Positions 9,963 to 23,900 of a DNA stretch of 64,000 nt are shown here, one piece after another. Position numbers and translations under genes: made by a program. The notes beneath the pieces are model-generated. The model was not told the DNA's origin, ran no database searches, and was given only the letters and a program-made list of their open reading frames with translations. Origin of the DNA: Haemaphysalis longicornis (Eukaryota > Arthropoda > Arachnida > Ixodida > Ixodidae); contig CM023450.1 of NCBI GenBank assembly GCA_013339765.2, positions 189,924,688-189,988,687 of the forward strand, given 5' to 3'. Every line of letters starts with the position of its first letter. Within the stretch, counting starts at the first letter, position 1.

Positions 9963-12900
9963 AGAGGCATTCGGGTCGGCAGGGCACGCTCTTTTATACA
10001 TTTTCTGATGGCATGCATAGTGCAGAGGCAACTGATGGAAGAGGAGAACAACAACAGCAACCGTACGCCGCCGACAGTTCCTCAACTCTGCTCCCCTTAA
10101 TTCTGTGAAACATTCCATACCTTTCATGCTGGATTCTGGGTGACTCTCACATTCTCCGGACACCTCAAAAAAAATTTTTTTGTTTGTTGTGACTACTAGG
10201 CTGCCCGCACGAGTAAAGCGAGAAAGGCTGGTGACGTCAGGCGTTGAGAGCGTCTCTTCTTTTTGTTTTATCGTTTAGTCGACGTTAGCGTCGGCCATAG
10301 AAAGTTCCCGGCGTTCGACATGGCCATCAAATGAGTGTTATGACGCAACCAGCTGAAGGGCCAGTGGTAGAGCACGTACAAGCAAGTTTGTGATAACCAT
10401 CAACCCGCTTTACTAACGGCTACAGTCCTAAACTTGAATCCAGTCCCGTAGAATGTACTAGCCCTTTTACAGGGGTCAAAAGGACTCGTATGCAGAAGTT
10501 GACAAAACCAGCGGCACTTGGCCAATAGTTTAATGCTGGAGCTTTGCTTACATGATACCTACAAATGCTTCCCGCTCTCCTGCTGTGCCTCTATCTTTCA
10601 CTCATAAAAAAAGCGATCACGATACCTTTACTTGTGCCGTTACTTGTTAAAGCCAGGATTACCGTATTTTCACGATTCTGACGCACACTGTTTTCGCTAA
10701 AAGTAGCCTACAAATTTGTGTGCGCGTTACACTCGAGCGCAGAACTAAAATAAGCTTCAAAGCGGCCAGCCGCACCGCCATGGACACTAACTCCTCTCAG
10801 CATCGAACTCAATACAATCCAAGAAATTTTGCAGTGAGACGCGAAACTGAAACCCTGATCGCGTCGATGTTAAAACATTGCGCTGAGTGTAGTTATGGGC
10901 ACACCACTGTGCAGCCTATGAAGTCACCGCAGCAACAATGTACTCAAGTTGGGGATGCATTCACGTAGAAACAAAAAAAAACAGTAATTCATTGAACAGC
11001 TAATGTCTCATACCAGTGGTGTATCGAGAAATGTTTCTCGGGGGTGTTAACCCCACCGGTTAAGCAATTTAAAAAGATAGTCTGCACCTAAAAAATATGT
11101 TATATTTACGGTTATCTTATTCTCCCATTTATATTTAAACTTATATGTGAATTCTATAAAAATCATGTGCGGAAAAAGGGACGAAAGAAGGGGGATGTGC
11201 CACTTGAAAAATTTCGGGGGTGTTCTGACACCGAGCCTCCCCCCCCCCTGCTCGGGACACGTATGACCTATCGCTTAGTCAACCGCCATTCGTTGCTGCA
11301 TGCACGGCTAAGGCGGCATATACGACCAGCGCAGTTTTACCTCCTAGATACACCTACTCTAACACAAGGCAAAGTTGACGACAAGACAAAACACTTTAAT
11401 CCTGCTGAGTTGAGATTGCAGCGGGCAAGTGCGGAATCGCTAGTCGAAGCAGAGATTCACCAGCCCGACGCAGCTGCGCACCCGATCAGAGACGACCATA
11501 GGGAAGACGACCATAGTGAGACGAACATAGTGTAACTGGACGTGCGCTTCCGACTCAGAACCAAAGCGTGCCCACACATGTGGCCTGTTAGCTCTACAGC
11601 TGACACTCCAGTGCATCGAGTCGACTACGCGGAGTTTGTTTCGCCCGAAGTAGCAACACCATGCATGGGTGCCTCGAGGACCGCGTCCCTACTTAACACT
11701 GCGATGTTACGAGGCGCCCTAAGCTGATTAATACGATGGTACCACTTCGCAGAGTGCCAATGTTACGCTGTTATTCGTGCGGCTGAATTTCCGCGGATGC
11801 CCTCCTGAAATGCGCCTTTCGTTAGTAGTTGACAGGGCAGTAACCATCAAAGGGGTACGCAAAATTTACACACGAGTTAAAGTACGCCCCCTACTTGGCT
11901 AGTCACCGCATGTAACCTAACATAAAGGGAGAGCGTTTTATCATCAGCGGAGCTGCAACCAAAATCATCGGCGGAGCAACACCCACTTTGCTGAGCGTGC
12001 ACAGTCATGCGGTGCAATACGGTCTCAGCCGTGGCAACAGCCCGTAACGCTCTAACACCATATAATTCTGACATCCTTTTTCAACAAGGAACTTCGAGGG
12101 CATGGCCCACTCTCTGCATCACCGGGTAAGCAATACTGTGCCGCTACGCGAGATGTCGCCATCTGTGTCCTGCTGTTGAAGCGCTGGCAATGACTGCTCT
12201 CGGAGGACAGCTGAGTCTAGCGCCTCTAGCGAGCTCTCGGCACGAGTTCGGTAGTGTCGGTATTACATGCTTGGCATTTATAGTGCAATCCTCACCACAC
12301 TTCCGGTGGGTGTCCAGCGGGAATGTAGCTTCGCTACTCAATAGCATCCGTGCTTCAATACTCAAACATCCAGGAAGGGGAAAGAGGCACAAGTGCGGAA
12401 ATTTATGAAAAGCGTATCAGGAGGATTCTTATTACCGTGTTTCACACTTCTCCCACAAAGCAGCTTTATCATAGGGCTCCCGTTATCCACCACCGCTGGG
12501 GCCTGAGCTGCTCGCGCTCCATGCAAGCGAGCGCGGTTTTGCGTGTGCCTTCATAGTCATGGTGGCACTGAACTCTCGATTTGCCGGTGCAGCGTGCCTA
12601 CAGTAGAGTCGCCAGCACGCCCTGCCAAAAAAGGCATGCTGGAGTCGTCAGACCCGTGCTCCCTCGTACTAAAACCACTCATTCACCGTAGCCCGCGGTC
12701 ATTGCGATTCCAGTGCCCCGTCCTGACTCCAGCTCCTCATACGTTTCTGATCAGTGAGGGTGGAAAACTGAGGACCATCAAGGCGGCGTATACGGTGGCG
12801 AAGCCGGTGACCGTCAAGATGATCGAACCCAATGAGCACCAAATTTCTTACATGACTCTCTAAAAACCTCAAGCCACCGCCCTCCAATGGGATGAAATAA

Positions 12901-14696
12901 TGCCAAACCACCCGCATCCTAAAAATAAAAAGCTGATTGGTCTAGGAATTTTTTTAATTTTGTATAAATCAGAGTCTGGCAAGCCGTTGTCAAAATTTCA
13001 CCAATACGAGAAATATGTGATCTTCCTAATGCCTCGGGGAATTACCACAAGCAGGGCAATATGCCCTCAGCCCCACCCAGCCACTGGGTTCAGCAAGCAT
13101 TTCGCCAACCAGGCCGATATACACCACATCAAGCAATGGTTCATCGTTCAAAGACACAACGTGGCACTAGTTTCACCTTCATTATACACAAACGATTTTA
13201 AACTGCGACCACCTTACCATGCTGCAGGAGCTCCAACTTAAGAAAGATGTATACAGACCTCCATTGCGAGCTCCCTTCCCTCAGTATCAGACAGGTAAAG
13301 ATAGACAAGGAAAGCGTTATCTACCTTGAATCTTCCCCACAAATAGCCGTCGCATGCACGATACCTATCACTTGAGCATACAAGTACCTCACACATAGCT
13401 GATCGTATCAAAGGCTTCTAATAGAAAAACAATCGGCATTCACTGGCGTCAGGTGACGGTGCATGTGAGAATGGTTTGCAGCTTTGGCCAGTCTTATTAA
13501 GCAACATCAGGCATATACATACCATACCATCTATACTCTGTTCAATTAAGTAATCACTGTACAGGATTATTCACTTTGTTGTCAGGAAAGGGAAAAAGGA
13601 GAATACAGAGAAGCATTATTAACATGTAATTGCATTTCACAGCATCGCACTGCAGCAAAGTGCATTCGAGGTTGTCATAACATCACTTCACTGGCGCTCT
13701 TTCGGCAGTGTTACAAAACTGTTAGCTGATATTTTATGTATTTATTGTCGCGTGTCTCACTTTCAAAGATAAAGAACCGGTTTTTAAGTGTTGACGAGCA
13801 CCTCATGGCAACGACATTCGGGAAAACACTGGGGATTTGTCAGCTCCGCTGAAATGCAGCAGCGTTCGCCACGCCACCCGACGTATACACGTCACCATCA
13901 AGGCTAGACGACCCATTGATCATGCACGCCCAATCTGCCTCACCTTGGCAAGCCCCACCTCCATTCTGCTCAGTCCCTCAGTCGCATGGAGAAGCTGCAG
14001 TTTTTCTTTTTTTTCTGCCGGCCAAGCTGCGTAATCCTCTGCCAGCTGAGCGCGAAACGCAGATCCGTACCCCTACTCGCTGTTGCATAAGCTTCAACAC
14101 ATCATTGTCTGCCATACCTGACAAGGTAGACCGCGTCATACAGTGTTCTACTAATATTTACTCGTGGCAAACCTGGCTCCAGAGTCTAAGTGAAGCCCGC
14201 TCCAGCGAGAACGCCTGGTTCACTATTGTCATGTACTGAGGAGGAAAGTTCTATCGTTAGTTGGCATGGCTCGCTAAATAGCTAAAAATAGCCTGTTGCT
14301 GCGAAATAACAATATCGTTATAAACGTGTATGTAAAGATGTTTTGTCAATAAAACAGTGGAGCTCGAAGGTTTATTTGGCGGGTTTTTTCAAGAGATTCA
14401 AAAAATGTTGCTTTTTTGTAAATTTCATTATCAGGGGCCAATTAAGCTATTTGGCGAGCAGAAACAACTTTTCTAGCTGCTATGGTGGCGCCCATGGCGG
14501 CACAAGACTGCAGCGACAGATTTTCCTGTAGTAAATCGCCACAGAAAATTGAATGAACGTCGTGTCACTAAGTGTGGGACGAACACAACTAGGATAGCAC
14601 CACATACGCTCGCTCCGACACTGCATATGGGCCTCGGTACCGAGCGACACGGGGATAGAACGAGCAGCCATTATTCTCAACACTTTTTTCCCGCAG
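9963..14696. other. Long stretch without a supported gene
   Basis: Open frames here (for example 10720-10968, 11167-11535, 12543-12863, 12900-13241) are short, lack recognisable domains and have no linked splice sites that I trust. Possible repeat ends occur: GTGTATCGAG at 11030 and GTGTCCCGAG (reverse complement of about 11248-11260) might be termini of one small element. A pyrimidine-rich run lies at about 14000-14020. Nothing is called as a gene. Confidence 0.45.
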
Positions 14697-15100
14697 CTAC
14701 CCAGGATACGATGGAGACGACTACACCGAAGGACACCGTCATCAACCTTGCCGTCAAAGTTGATTCGAAGCCTGACCCTCTCGGTGAATCCGGCGATGAC
14801 TACACTATCGTGCAGACAAACCTCAGTGTCAGCAGCGGTGCTGACAGGGGATTAGCTCCCCAGGGCCGCCCAAAAGCACAGGGTGGCATCGCTCAGCACT
14901 TCCGGCCGGGTGCGCATCCAGAGAAAGCAAAGCCCAAGCCTAAGCCAGCCTCAGTGGCAGCGTTTGAGAACAATCTCTGCTTCCGCCTCGTCCCCGGAGA
15001 GAACGGCGAAGCCAGAGTCGTCCCCTGCGATCTGTTCCCGACGTCGTCCACGATGCAGTCTCCCAGGAAGCCGCCCACGTCCGCTATTCCTACAAGACAG
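14697..15100 (+). CDS. Candidate coding exon of an unidentified host protein
   Basis: A 404-bp interval is bounded by a strong acceptor (CACTTTTTTCCCGCAG ending 14696) and a donor (GACAG followed by GTTAGT at 15101), and is open throughout in one frame. The translated part includes METTTPKDTVINLAVKVD, a Lys/Pro stretch (EKAKPKPKPASVAAF) and NNLCFRLVPGENGEARVVPC. Third codon positions are GC-rich and the low-complexity, charged composition suggests a disordered region. The exon starts with two bases of a split codon and ends in phase 0. A Met at 14711 could be an initiator if the first bases are 5' UTR. I do not recognise a family. The phase-0 end is compatible with the EGF exon at 26262, but a link is speculation. 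Confidence 0.5.
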
Positions 15101-16235
15101 GTTAGTCGAGCCACGTAAGCCACCCCTCTAGAAACAATTACGTCCATTCAGCGCTACTATACTCGGTGACAACTTAAGAACGGCACCGGAAGTTGCCGCT
15201 GTGCCTTCTCACCGTAGCCGGATGTTTCTCCGCGCGGCGCAAGTAGGGCGTTACTGGGAATATTTTGAACATGGCGTGAGCCGTTCCTGTGATTTTTTTA
15301 CTTAATATGCTTATAAACGACTCCAGTGACGACAAGCAAACTGCGTGAGACAAGGCAGACGATATCACGCATTTATAGCAAACCCCTTTCAAAACGCGCG
15401 CGCACTGACGTCACGGGTCCGGCGCTTTGGCGGAGTGATACGCTGCATGAGGTGGTGCCGTTCTTGAGTTGTAACCGAGTATACGCTCGGTGATTCTGAC
15501 GACGAAGCGTTAGGCAATCTAAATCTCCACCAAGTGCGAGTTGGCCAAGTTGGTTCAAATTTGTGATGTAATAACAGAATGATATGCACAAAAACCAAAT
15601 AATTCAAGCACTAACCCTTGGACCCTCAGTCTAAATGACTAAAGGTGAACACAGCTGAATTAAGTGGTCTATGTGGGCTAGTTGGTACTTCATCTTGGGA
15701 ATTTCTTTCATGCTCAAGCACACCTCGAGGAAAGAATAAGAACAGAAAAGAGGCGCCCTTTCTTGTCCTTATTCTTTCCTCAAGTTTTGCATAATGTTTC
15801 ACCCAAATTCCAAAGGTGACCCAAGCAAAAAGGGTGGTGGCCGTCAACTTAAAACCGTATGTTATGTACACGTGCTCAGTACTGGAGTAAAAATTTTGGC
15901 ACGGTATTTACACCAGTAGCAATTAGGGGGGTATGGGTAGTAAAGCACACCACCGCCGATAATGTGATGGTGGTCTATCAAGATTGATTGGCGAAGCCTT
16001 TCAGTCATAGTAACCGAGGTAGAACGCAAGTGTCGCAAAGGAAAAATGGCCTCGTATCTGCTTTCGTTGCAAATGTCGATATAATGGCACCAGAAGTAAT
16101 GGCACTTCATCTTCATAATGGCACCAGACATATAGTGGCGCGGGCGACAGGCGACGGCGGAGTGAATTTTTTTTCTGCGGTTGATGAAGTATTTAATTTC
16201 GCAAAAATAAGCACGTATGATTTTTTATAAAGAAT
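15101..16235. other. No gene seen
   Basis: Probably intron of the preceding exon if that call is right. A small palindromic pair (AAAGAATAAGAACA... and ...TCCTTATTCTTT) lies at about 15732-15780. The open frame at 15988-16230 has no recognisable domain. Confidence 0.4.
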
Positions 16236-16407
16236 ACTGCAAATATTACTTCTGTATTAATTGTTGTCTTATATTTGTGTAATGTCTTGTTCTTTTTCAA
16301 CAATGTTGACAAGTGTGAACATTACACTTAGTAGATTTAGTGTGACTATGTAAGACTATTGCGCAGGCCTTGTTTTACTTTGGCTGGGTGGCTGAATCGA
16401 GTCACCC

Positions 16408-16503
<96 letters not shown>

Positions 16504-16560
16504 CAAAATTTCTGGGTTTAAGTAGCCCAAGAAAAACTATCGTCTTTAAAATGACGCTGA
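16236..16560 (+). repeat. Dispersed repeat with internal (CAGA)n, copy 1
   Basis: The unit runs TAATGTCTTGTTCTTTTTCA, AATGTTGACAAGTGTGAACA, ACTTTGGCTGGGTGGCTGAA, then a (CAGA)n run (16407-16503), then CCAAAATTTCTGGGTTTAAG and ACTATCGTCTTTAAAA. The same blocks in the same order occur at 30660-31090. The shared unique flanks on both sides show that the microsatellite is an integral part of a dispersed element and did not arise independently. No coding capacity or target duplication recognised. Confidence 0.75.
16407..16503. repeat. (CAGA)n microsatellite
   Basis: About 24 tetranucleotide units, with one interruption (ACAAACAGA) at 16441-16449. It sits inside the dispersed repeat described at 16236-16560. 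Long open frames on both strands here are artefacts of the repeat. Confidence 0.95.
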
Positions 16561-17823
16561 TCATAGCTAGAGGACACATGCGTAGCACTGGCACGCGCCA
16601 CTGTAGGCACCACGTCATTGTGTCCGTTCATAGAATGAACGCGCTGCCTTCCACGCGACACTTGTTCTACAAATTTCATCGGTGCGGTGTATTTGGCGAT
16701 AGACTCTGAAGCGTCTACACCAACAGAAGATGTGCAACATGCCGCCGCCCACAATACTCGCATAGCCGTTCAACAATTCAACACACGTCTTTCTCTTTCA
16801 GTACATCATAAGGAGTACTGAGGTGTCTTAGAATGAAAGAAGTCGGAAAAACTGTTGCAGGGTCCCTTTAGGCGCAGACTAACCCAGAGGCTCTTTGTTA
16901 AAAACATGCTCGAGTTCCTGTTTATTCCCAGTGCGCCGTGATTGCGCGGATAGGATGACTCTACCACAATGCTTCCGCTTCTTGAGGCGTTTGCAGTATG
17001 CACGGTGCAACAATCACAGCAAGGGTGACATCAGCCGGCTCAACGCCGCAGTACTGTTCGGTTCGTTGCATTAGAGTGTATCTGTCGTAGAGGGGTGTGA
17101 AGCAACCGTTAACGGATACAGAAAGGTGGTGAGTTGAAGAAGCGTCTATCTACCACTATTTACACAGCGAATGTTCACCACAAATACAAGACGAAAAGGA
17201 TAACTGGGGTGAAAATGAAATACGGCGCATCGTACTGCGGGAAATCGCCGCACGATCCCGTATGAGGCCCGAAAGACAAATGGCGGCCAAAATGCTTTAC
17301 AGCTAGCTCAACAGCGTGGGAATCTGGGGCCCAGACGCCGCCGCGGTGGAGAGTACAGCTAGCGACCGCGCACAGCCGCAGGTCCTGACCAATTTGCCAC
17401 ATTCCGGCGCTAATAGATTCCACATCCTCGTCAACTCTCCTATTGCATGGCGGCATGAAGAAGCAGCGGCGCAACGCGTAGGAGACTGATCGGAGCCACT
17501 ATAAAACGCGAAGGCGGGTCGCGAGGCAAGGCGTCTCAAGCGGCAAGATTACAAGCATCTTTCGACAACGCGAGACGGAAACAAGGCGTCTGAAGCGTTT
17601 AACTGGGCAAGCACACTTTCACATTCACAGGTTCTCAGGTGTCATAGGAAATTTATTTGCTTTGTATGCGAGGCTGACAACAGACAAAGAATTGTTGATC
17701 TATGCTATCCAGCTATATAAAAAACGTCGGGGAAACAGTGCCTTCATTCGACTCTTCAGCTGGATCTTACGTATTCATATAAATGCGGCACTGCCTGTGC
17801 TATGGCTCACCTTGGAGCGCCCG
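16561..17823. other. No gene seen
   Basis: No recognisable domain or convincing splice-bounded open frame. A short imperfect repeat of AAGGCGTCT.AAGCG occurs at 17528 and 17584. Confidence 0.4.
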
Positions 17824-17955
17824 AATATCTTAACCGACAAGAATGGCGCATTTTTTGTTGCCCCGCTTGTTCCGTTCATGATAGGCTTACCTGCCCATCA
17901 TGAAAGGAACAAGCGAGGCAACAAAAAATGCGTCATTCTTGTCAGGTAAGATATT
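17824..17955. repeat. Hairpin: 59-bp inverted arms, 14-bp loop
   Basis: Arms 17824-17882 and 17897-17955 are reverse complements with about five mismatches; shared core GCATTTTTTGTTGCC. The transcript of either strand would fold into a long hairpin. Both strands translate to a similar peptide (DKN.AFFVA.LVPFM), simply because the arms are inverted copies. It may be a small foldback element; no target duplication is evident. Confidence 0.85.
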
Positions 17956-20900
17956 AAAGGCAGAAATCAGCCGCTGTGATGGTACTGATTTGGTTTCAAG
18001 AGCATAAGTCACAGTCGAGAATTGATACAAGTCGCCCAAAGAACTAGCCCATTCCATGCTGAAAAAGTGCACATTAACACTCTATCCATTCTTCCTAGTA
18101 CTGCCGTCATTCTATTCATTTTCCATTCCGGGGTCACCGCCGGTCGGAATAATTCCAGAATAATTATAACTCCGGAGCCGTAGTTCCTACGTTCCTCTCG
18201 AGTCCACGCATGAACACTTACAATGTGCCGGTCCCACGTGGCCAAGTGTCGCTTCATGGACTTGTCTAATATAGGCCGGATGGCGTATTAACTTTGCCAG
18301 ACAGCTGTTTTTTTTAAGCGACAATTTTTGCGGAATACTTAAGCAGCCCTTTGTTGTTTGAGGGCCCGCTTCATCAATGTCTGTCCCACCAGCCGGTGTT
18401 CCACAGCTGCATCCGGCTGCGGCAATATTCGCACATTTGTAAATTTTAACAATATAAATCACCGCGACTTTTCAAGTCTCATCAGTTAGCACTAAATCCT
18501 ATCCTTCCCTTTTGGCGACACATTTTCTCATAAACGCAACCTCCGAACTGTCTGTTAAAGTTAATCACGACGGACTCTGTGACTGATGTCGTAAAAGCGC
18601 TAATTGGACGGGGAGGTGAGAGGACAGCGGTAACAATATTACAAGAACAAATACAAAACTGAAGCTTGGTAGCCGGAAAGGCATAGTAGAAAGGTACACC
18701 CAAAAAGTTTGAAGAAAAAAGCCCCTAACGCCTTCTGCAGTTCACTGTCGCATATGGAATCGTTTTTAAATAGGCCCTCCAGATTGGCGTTTAATCTAGT
18801 GCCTTGTTCATTCAAAATGGAGAAGCCCTCGAAAATTTAACAGCCGCGCCGGTCTTCACGCGTATTTAAAATATGCGTCTGATCCTTGACGTGCTTATAT
18901 CCGCATCATCCTCTATGAAGGGCCAAGTAGTTTCCAGTGTCATTATTTACGGAACATGCGCACGCGGTCGATCGTTTACGCCCCGTCTACGCGCATCAAC
19001 CTTTCCCTAAAGTTTCCACACATGCAATTTTCAGAATTCTTTAAACGTTTCTCATCTTTCGTACATACGAAACACAACCCCAACAGTAAGGGTTTGGGAA
19101 TAGGGCGGTAAAGAGATAGTAGGGAGCTCAAGGGCGCAACCTGAAGTCGAGGGCCGCTCATGTGGTCGCTCCTTCTCTTGCCCTCTCAAAGAGCTCACGC
19201 CGATCTTGATTTGACCAGCCTTTCGAAGCTGCCTACCTACTCCATAGAAGGGGAACATGAAGGGGAATAAGGGGAATAGCTGCCTACTCCAAAGAAGGGG
19301 AATATGTAATGTTTGAAGATATCTCCCCCGAACACTTGGACCTGGGCACGTTGCATAGAAGAGGGTGCATGTTTCCACTGATTTAGCAGAGTTTCAGGTT
19401 AATGCCGGATTTTTCACACATAACATCTCCGCCTGACTAGATTTGTATATGTATCTGTTGGTTACACTGTGCAGGACTTGCGATCCTTCGGTGCTGAGGC
19501 CTTTTTGTGGCACGGAAGACGGTAGTACGTTCTTAGGCGCAAGAAGAGAAGACGGTCTTATTATTTTTCGGGGAGGGAAGTAGGGTAGCCGGCTGCCTTG
19601 TTCCCTTCCAGACCTCGTGTACGAGTGCCCATGTGATATGAACTTTCTTCATTGTGGGTGGGAGAAACTTGTCGAAGCGTTTAATCACTCTGCCTGCAGC
19701 CGGCAATATAACGGTCTTTTGTGAGTCTGTAATGATGTTTATGCTCCTACCGTTCCGCAGGTTGGATTGCAAAGGGGGCGGCTAGAATTTCCATTTCTCC
19801 GTTCCTGTACGTATAGAAATCGTGAAGTTATAAATGTTGCAGCGGTGGTGCACTACAATAATTTTTGTTTTAATTCACAGCTTAGAAGCACCCGCTCTTG
19901 CGGTTTTGCGCCATCCGTCGCTGTTGGCACTGTGTAATGATTGCCGCCGATGATTTGACGATGATCCTTATCCGGTGGCGGACAGCCAGCCAGTCGCACC
20001 TTTGTACACGCGGCGTCGCCCTCACGGGCGGCCAGGGGGGGAGCGGGGAGGCGGCATTGCTCGCGCCCTGCTCGCGCAGCTTCAACGTTTGTTCGGAGCT
20101 GTGGACTTTTGGGGAAGCCCCACGAATTTCTCGCCAACCGGCGGCGGTTCGGCAACTACAAATGTAGAAATACGTGTAAATAGACTTCTTTTTCTTCATC
20201 ACTTACTGTCGTCTCGTCATCGGGTCCTTCACACCCTCCAACGACACCAACCACTCAAACAGAACCGAGATTTATTTATACAGATACCTACATCGTCACG
20301 GGCATTAGTGTAGGTGGAGGGGAAACAAAAGGGGAATACAAATTAAACAATAATCAAACAGATTGCGTTTCCTTATGCATCAAAGCAGTAGAATTACGGA
20401 TGTACTGTTAGAAATAACAGCACTTCAAAAAATGAAGATAAAGATAAAAAATGCATACACAGACAACAAGCACCTTAGCAGGGTTAACAATGTGTAGGTC
20501 CATCAGACGAACAGGGCACCGAGAACGAACAGGGCACCGTAGGTAGAGTGAGCAGGAGAGCGAAGGAGGAGAGCATGACGAAAGTGGAAGGGGCAGGGCG
20601 GTATACCGAGGGTGCCGCGCGAGCCATGTTCCGCGGCGGCGACGTGCTGCGCAGGAAGGCCAGAGTATAGAGCGCGCCGTCGTGCTTTCGCTGATGAGGC
20701 GATCACTCCGTCGGACGAAATAAGTTCTGCCCGAGCAGGGGCGCAGCGCCGCCGACGCTAGAATCCGAACGTGTCCGCTGCCGAAGCAATCGCCCTGAAG
20801 AGTTCAGTTCGCGCTGTGCTCAAATTTCTCTTTGGGGTATTGTAATTGTCAGGAAAATTTTTCGTACTTCCGTACATTCCGGCGTAGGTGATACTGTGTT

Positions 20901-23900
20901 TTCGTAGTCTTGGAAATTGCCTCGTAAGACTTTATTCCTGGCTTGTCGCATCTCCTTGTGTAGGTTTAATTCCATGTTGTTGGGAAGGGGAGGATTCTTA
21001 AGAGTAGTCGCTGTATTAGAAACATGTCCATCATGGTGCCAAGTCCCTTCTTCTCCTGAGGCAAGCCTATCTTCCATACGATGTCCTGTGCCAATTTTCT
21101 TTTAAGCGAAGCTTAATAGTTGAGGTACAAGGCCAGAACTGTCCACGTCGACACCGCGGGCAGCAGGCTCACAGAGAACAGGTGAAGGGCCAATCAGTAA
21201 AACTAAAAATAAAACAACGGCACGTACAAAAAGACACTGTAGCCGTCTTGCAGAATGCCGAATAAAAATGTCCTAAGAACACACTTGTCGAAACTTTTAT
21301 AATTCAATAGAAATCGAAATCCATCTCCGAAAGCCAGGATAACAGGTCGTGGCCTTGGAGGAGCAACGATTCTAATTTGACAGAGCACAGAAATACTCCG
21401 AAAGGCACTTTGTGACTGTGGGGGACGAATTTGGAACGGCGTGCAATTGGAACTTTGCTCACGTCGATTCTCCCCTGCTAGTGCACTGGTTACTTTTTCC
21501 CAAGTGGCTGATTCTTTAAAAGGAGTCATAAAGACCCGATTTGAGGATCTTTTCGGTGAGGGCGAACACTGGGAGATTCAAGGTTGCCTCATATGCTGTT
21601 CTGATGATGCTGTTTATTTTTTTAAGCAAAAGCTGTTCAAGCGAAAGGTTTCCAAGTGGGACGATTGCGTGTTGCTGAAAAACCTGTGCATTTTCCCGTA
21701 GGGTTGGTCGACCAAAAAGCTGTTATTAGATCACTGGACACAAGCCGCGTGCGTGAAAGCTGGCTTCCGTTGTGTCAAAACGGTTACTTGAAAATCGCGA
21801 AAAATGAACTGTTCAATACAAGGCAGTACAAGCATCGATCATGAAGAAGGAGTACGATAGTATACGTTTACCTCATAAACCACGTATCGCTATTATACAC
21901 TGAGATCGTTCGTAAATGCGTTTCCTTGTGCGCCAAAAATCGTCGCATGGGCTTGTTCTTCGTTTGTGATTTGGGCCTTTGAAGGTTTAACGATCGATTG
22001 GACGCACTTTCAGCGGAGGTTTTGATGCACTTCTGACGCAGTTCTGATGTTGGCAAGCTTTCACGCTTCTCTCGACTTTCCCCAGGAGGGGTGGTAAATT
22101 TTTCTTCATTGTGGGTAAGTTTAAATAATGCACGGAAGGCTTTACGATATCTGGGCTCATGATATCGGGCCTTCATGATTTTTATCGTTTCCTCTCTATT
22201 CACGCTCTTTCCTTAGTTTGGCATTTTACAGTGTGGACCAAAAGGTTAATGATTTTTGGTGTTTTTACAGATGTGAGATCGGTTCTGCTGTATCGCTGTT
22301 GGGTTATGGCGAGGATTTTTACATGTCTATTCACTGCGATGGCATCCTTACCTATTTAAAGGGTTAATTTTTAACTAGTCCCAGTGGCGCCATTCGTCGT
22401 TTGCCAGAGAGAGCTTGAGGCGGGGACAGAGCCGCGGGAAATTCGAAAAGTAATTGTCAAAATAGTATAATTTGACGCTATACATTGAGTTTTATTTGTT
22501 TTAGGGCACATCTATGTTCATCATCAAGGCCTTCCTTGGTTTTTAGGAGACAGGCGGTACTCTTTAGGTCCTGTTTCTTGCTTAGGCGACCAATGTTGGT
22601 GCCGCGGATCAGTGCCGGTGGGAGAAGCGCTTTGTTGTGATACCGTCATTCGAGGGCAAGTCGGGCGACCGCATCTTCCGAGCATGCTTACCACCGACAG
22701 GGCGTAGAACGAACTTTGCTGCACAGGTTCGGCGCCGGCTGAAATCACGTATCCGTCTTTTGCCTCTGCCTTAAATATTATTGTCCTCCTTCCCACACCC
22801 CAGCTACCGCAGCGCCGTAATTTATATTCAGGAAAAGCCTAGCATCTGCCTGCCTCAGTCGTAGCTTCCGGTTAGCGGAGATGACGTATTTCCGCAGACG
22901 ATTGATAAACCCAGCTGATAGCGGACGGCGAGCACCCGCAGAGAAATGTAGAGCCTAATAAGGATATCACGATCGAAACACGCACCCCAGGTGGAGATTG
23001 ATCCCGCATAATCCCACGATTGAGGGCCCAGTGTCCTTCGAGTGGGCACCAAAACACTCTATTCTCCGTATGCGTTCTAGTGATTTTCTTGGGATCCTAG
23101 ACTGCTAGCTTTTCTTGCGGTTTTCATTCAACGAGCCGCTAATTCTTTATTGCACTATAACTGTATGCATAGCAAGGGCCTCTGTTTTCGCTGCCTTTGC
23201 TCGGTAGGGAGCATGACAGTGTTTCCCGCCGGTCGACTGCTCTTGGCGGGCTGTAGACGCTCGAGTCACGTCCCGGGTGTTACGATAAGCTCCGTCCTAC
23301 CTACCGAGTTGCCAGAGCACCGCTGGCTATCAACTCCGAGCCTAGGCTACACTTCATGCACATGGATAGTAAAGGAAGGGGAGGGGAGTGTGTAGCTGAA
23401 AGGTCGTGAGCTCAGTGCGCACTACAGGCTCCTTTTTCTAGACTTTCTTTCTTATCATTTCAGAAGTGGCTATCGTATTTCGGGAACCGAGCACCAGACG
23501 CAGACGTCTCCCAGCATGGTGCAGGAAGAGCTGGCGAACCCTTGCTTAATATAGCGATAGCCCCACACGCTATCGTTTAGAGAGGCTAGAACTACCTCCC
23601 CCCACACCTCTCTTTCTCCGGCCGTAGCGAGATTATGGCGACAATTACAAACACCATCCCTCCCCACCGGACACATCATCTACCTCATCTATTTCAGGTT
23701 ACCGATATCCACGCCCAAATTGCCCCACATGTGGCGCTTCAGATTCCAGGCCAAGCGCCATTGGCGAAGGCCTCTTTTTACCCCTGCTTCTCTTACCCAA
23801 CTCTCCCCCAACCTGGCTGTACATGACCGTGAGCTCCTCAAACAAGCTACAGCTCCTGACCACTACTAGGGTAAAGATTGCCTCACGCACCTGTCCGACC

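Noticed and set aside
11016..11262. A full inverted-repeat element
   Set aside because: Only about 10 bp of the ends match; too weak to list.
16359..16618. Long open frames of repeating DRQT (plus strand) or SVCL (minus strand)
   Set aside because: Products of the (CAGA)n microsatellite, which is open in several frames by composition.
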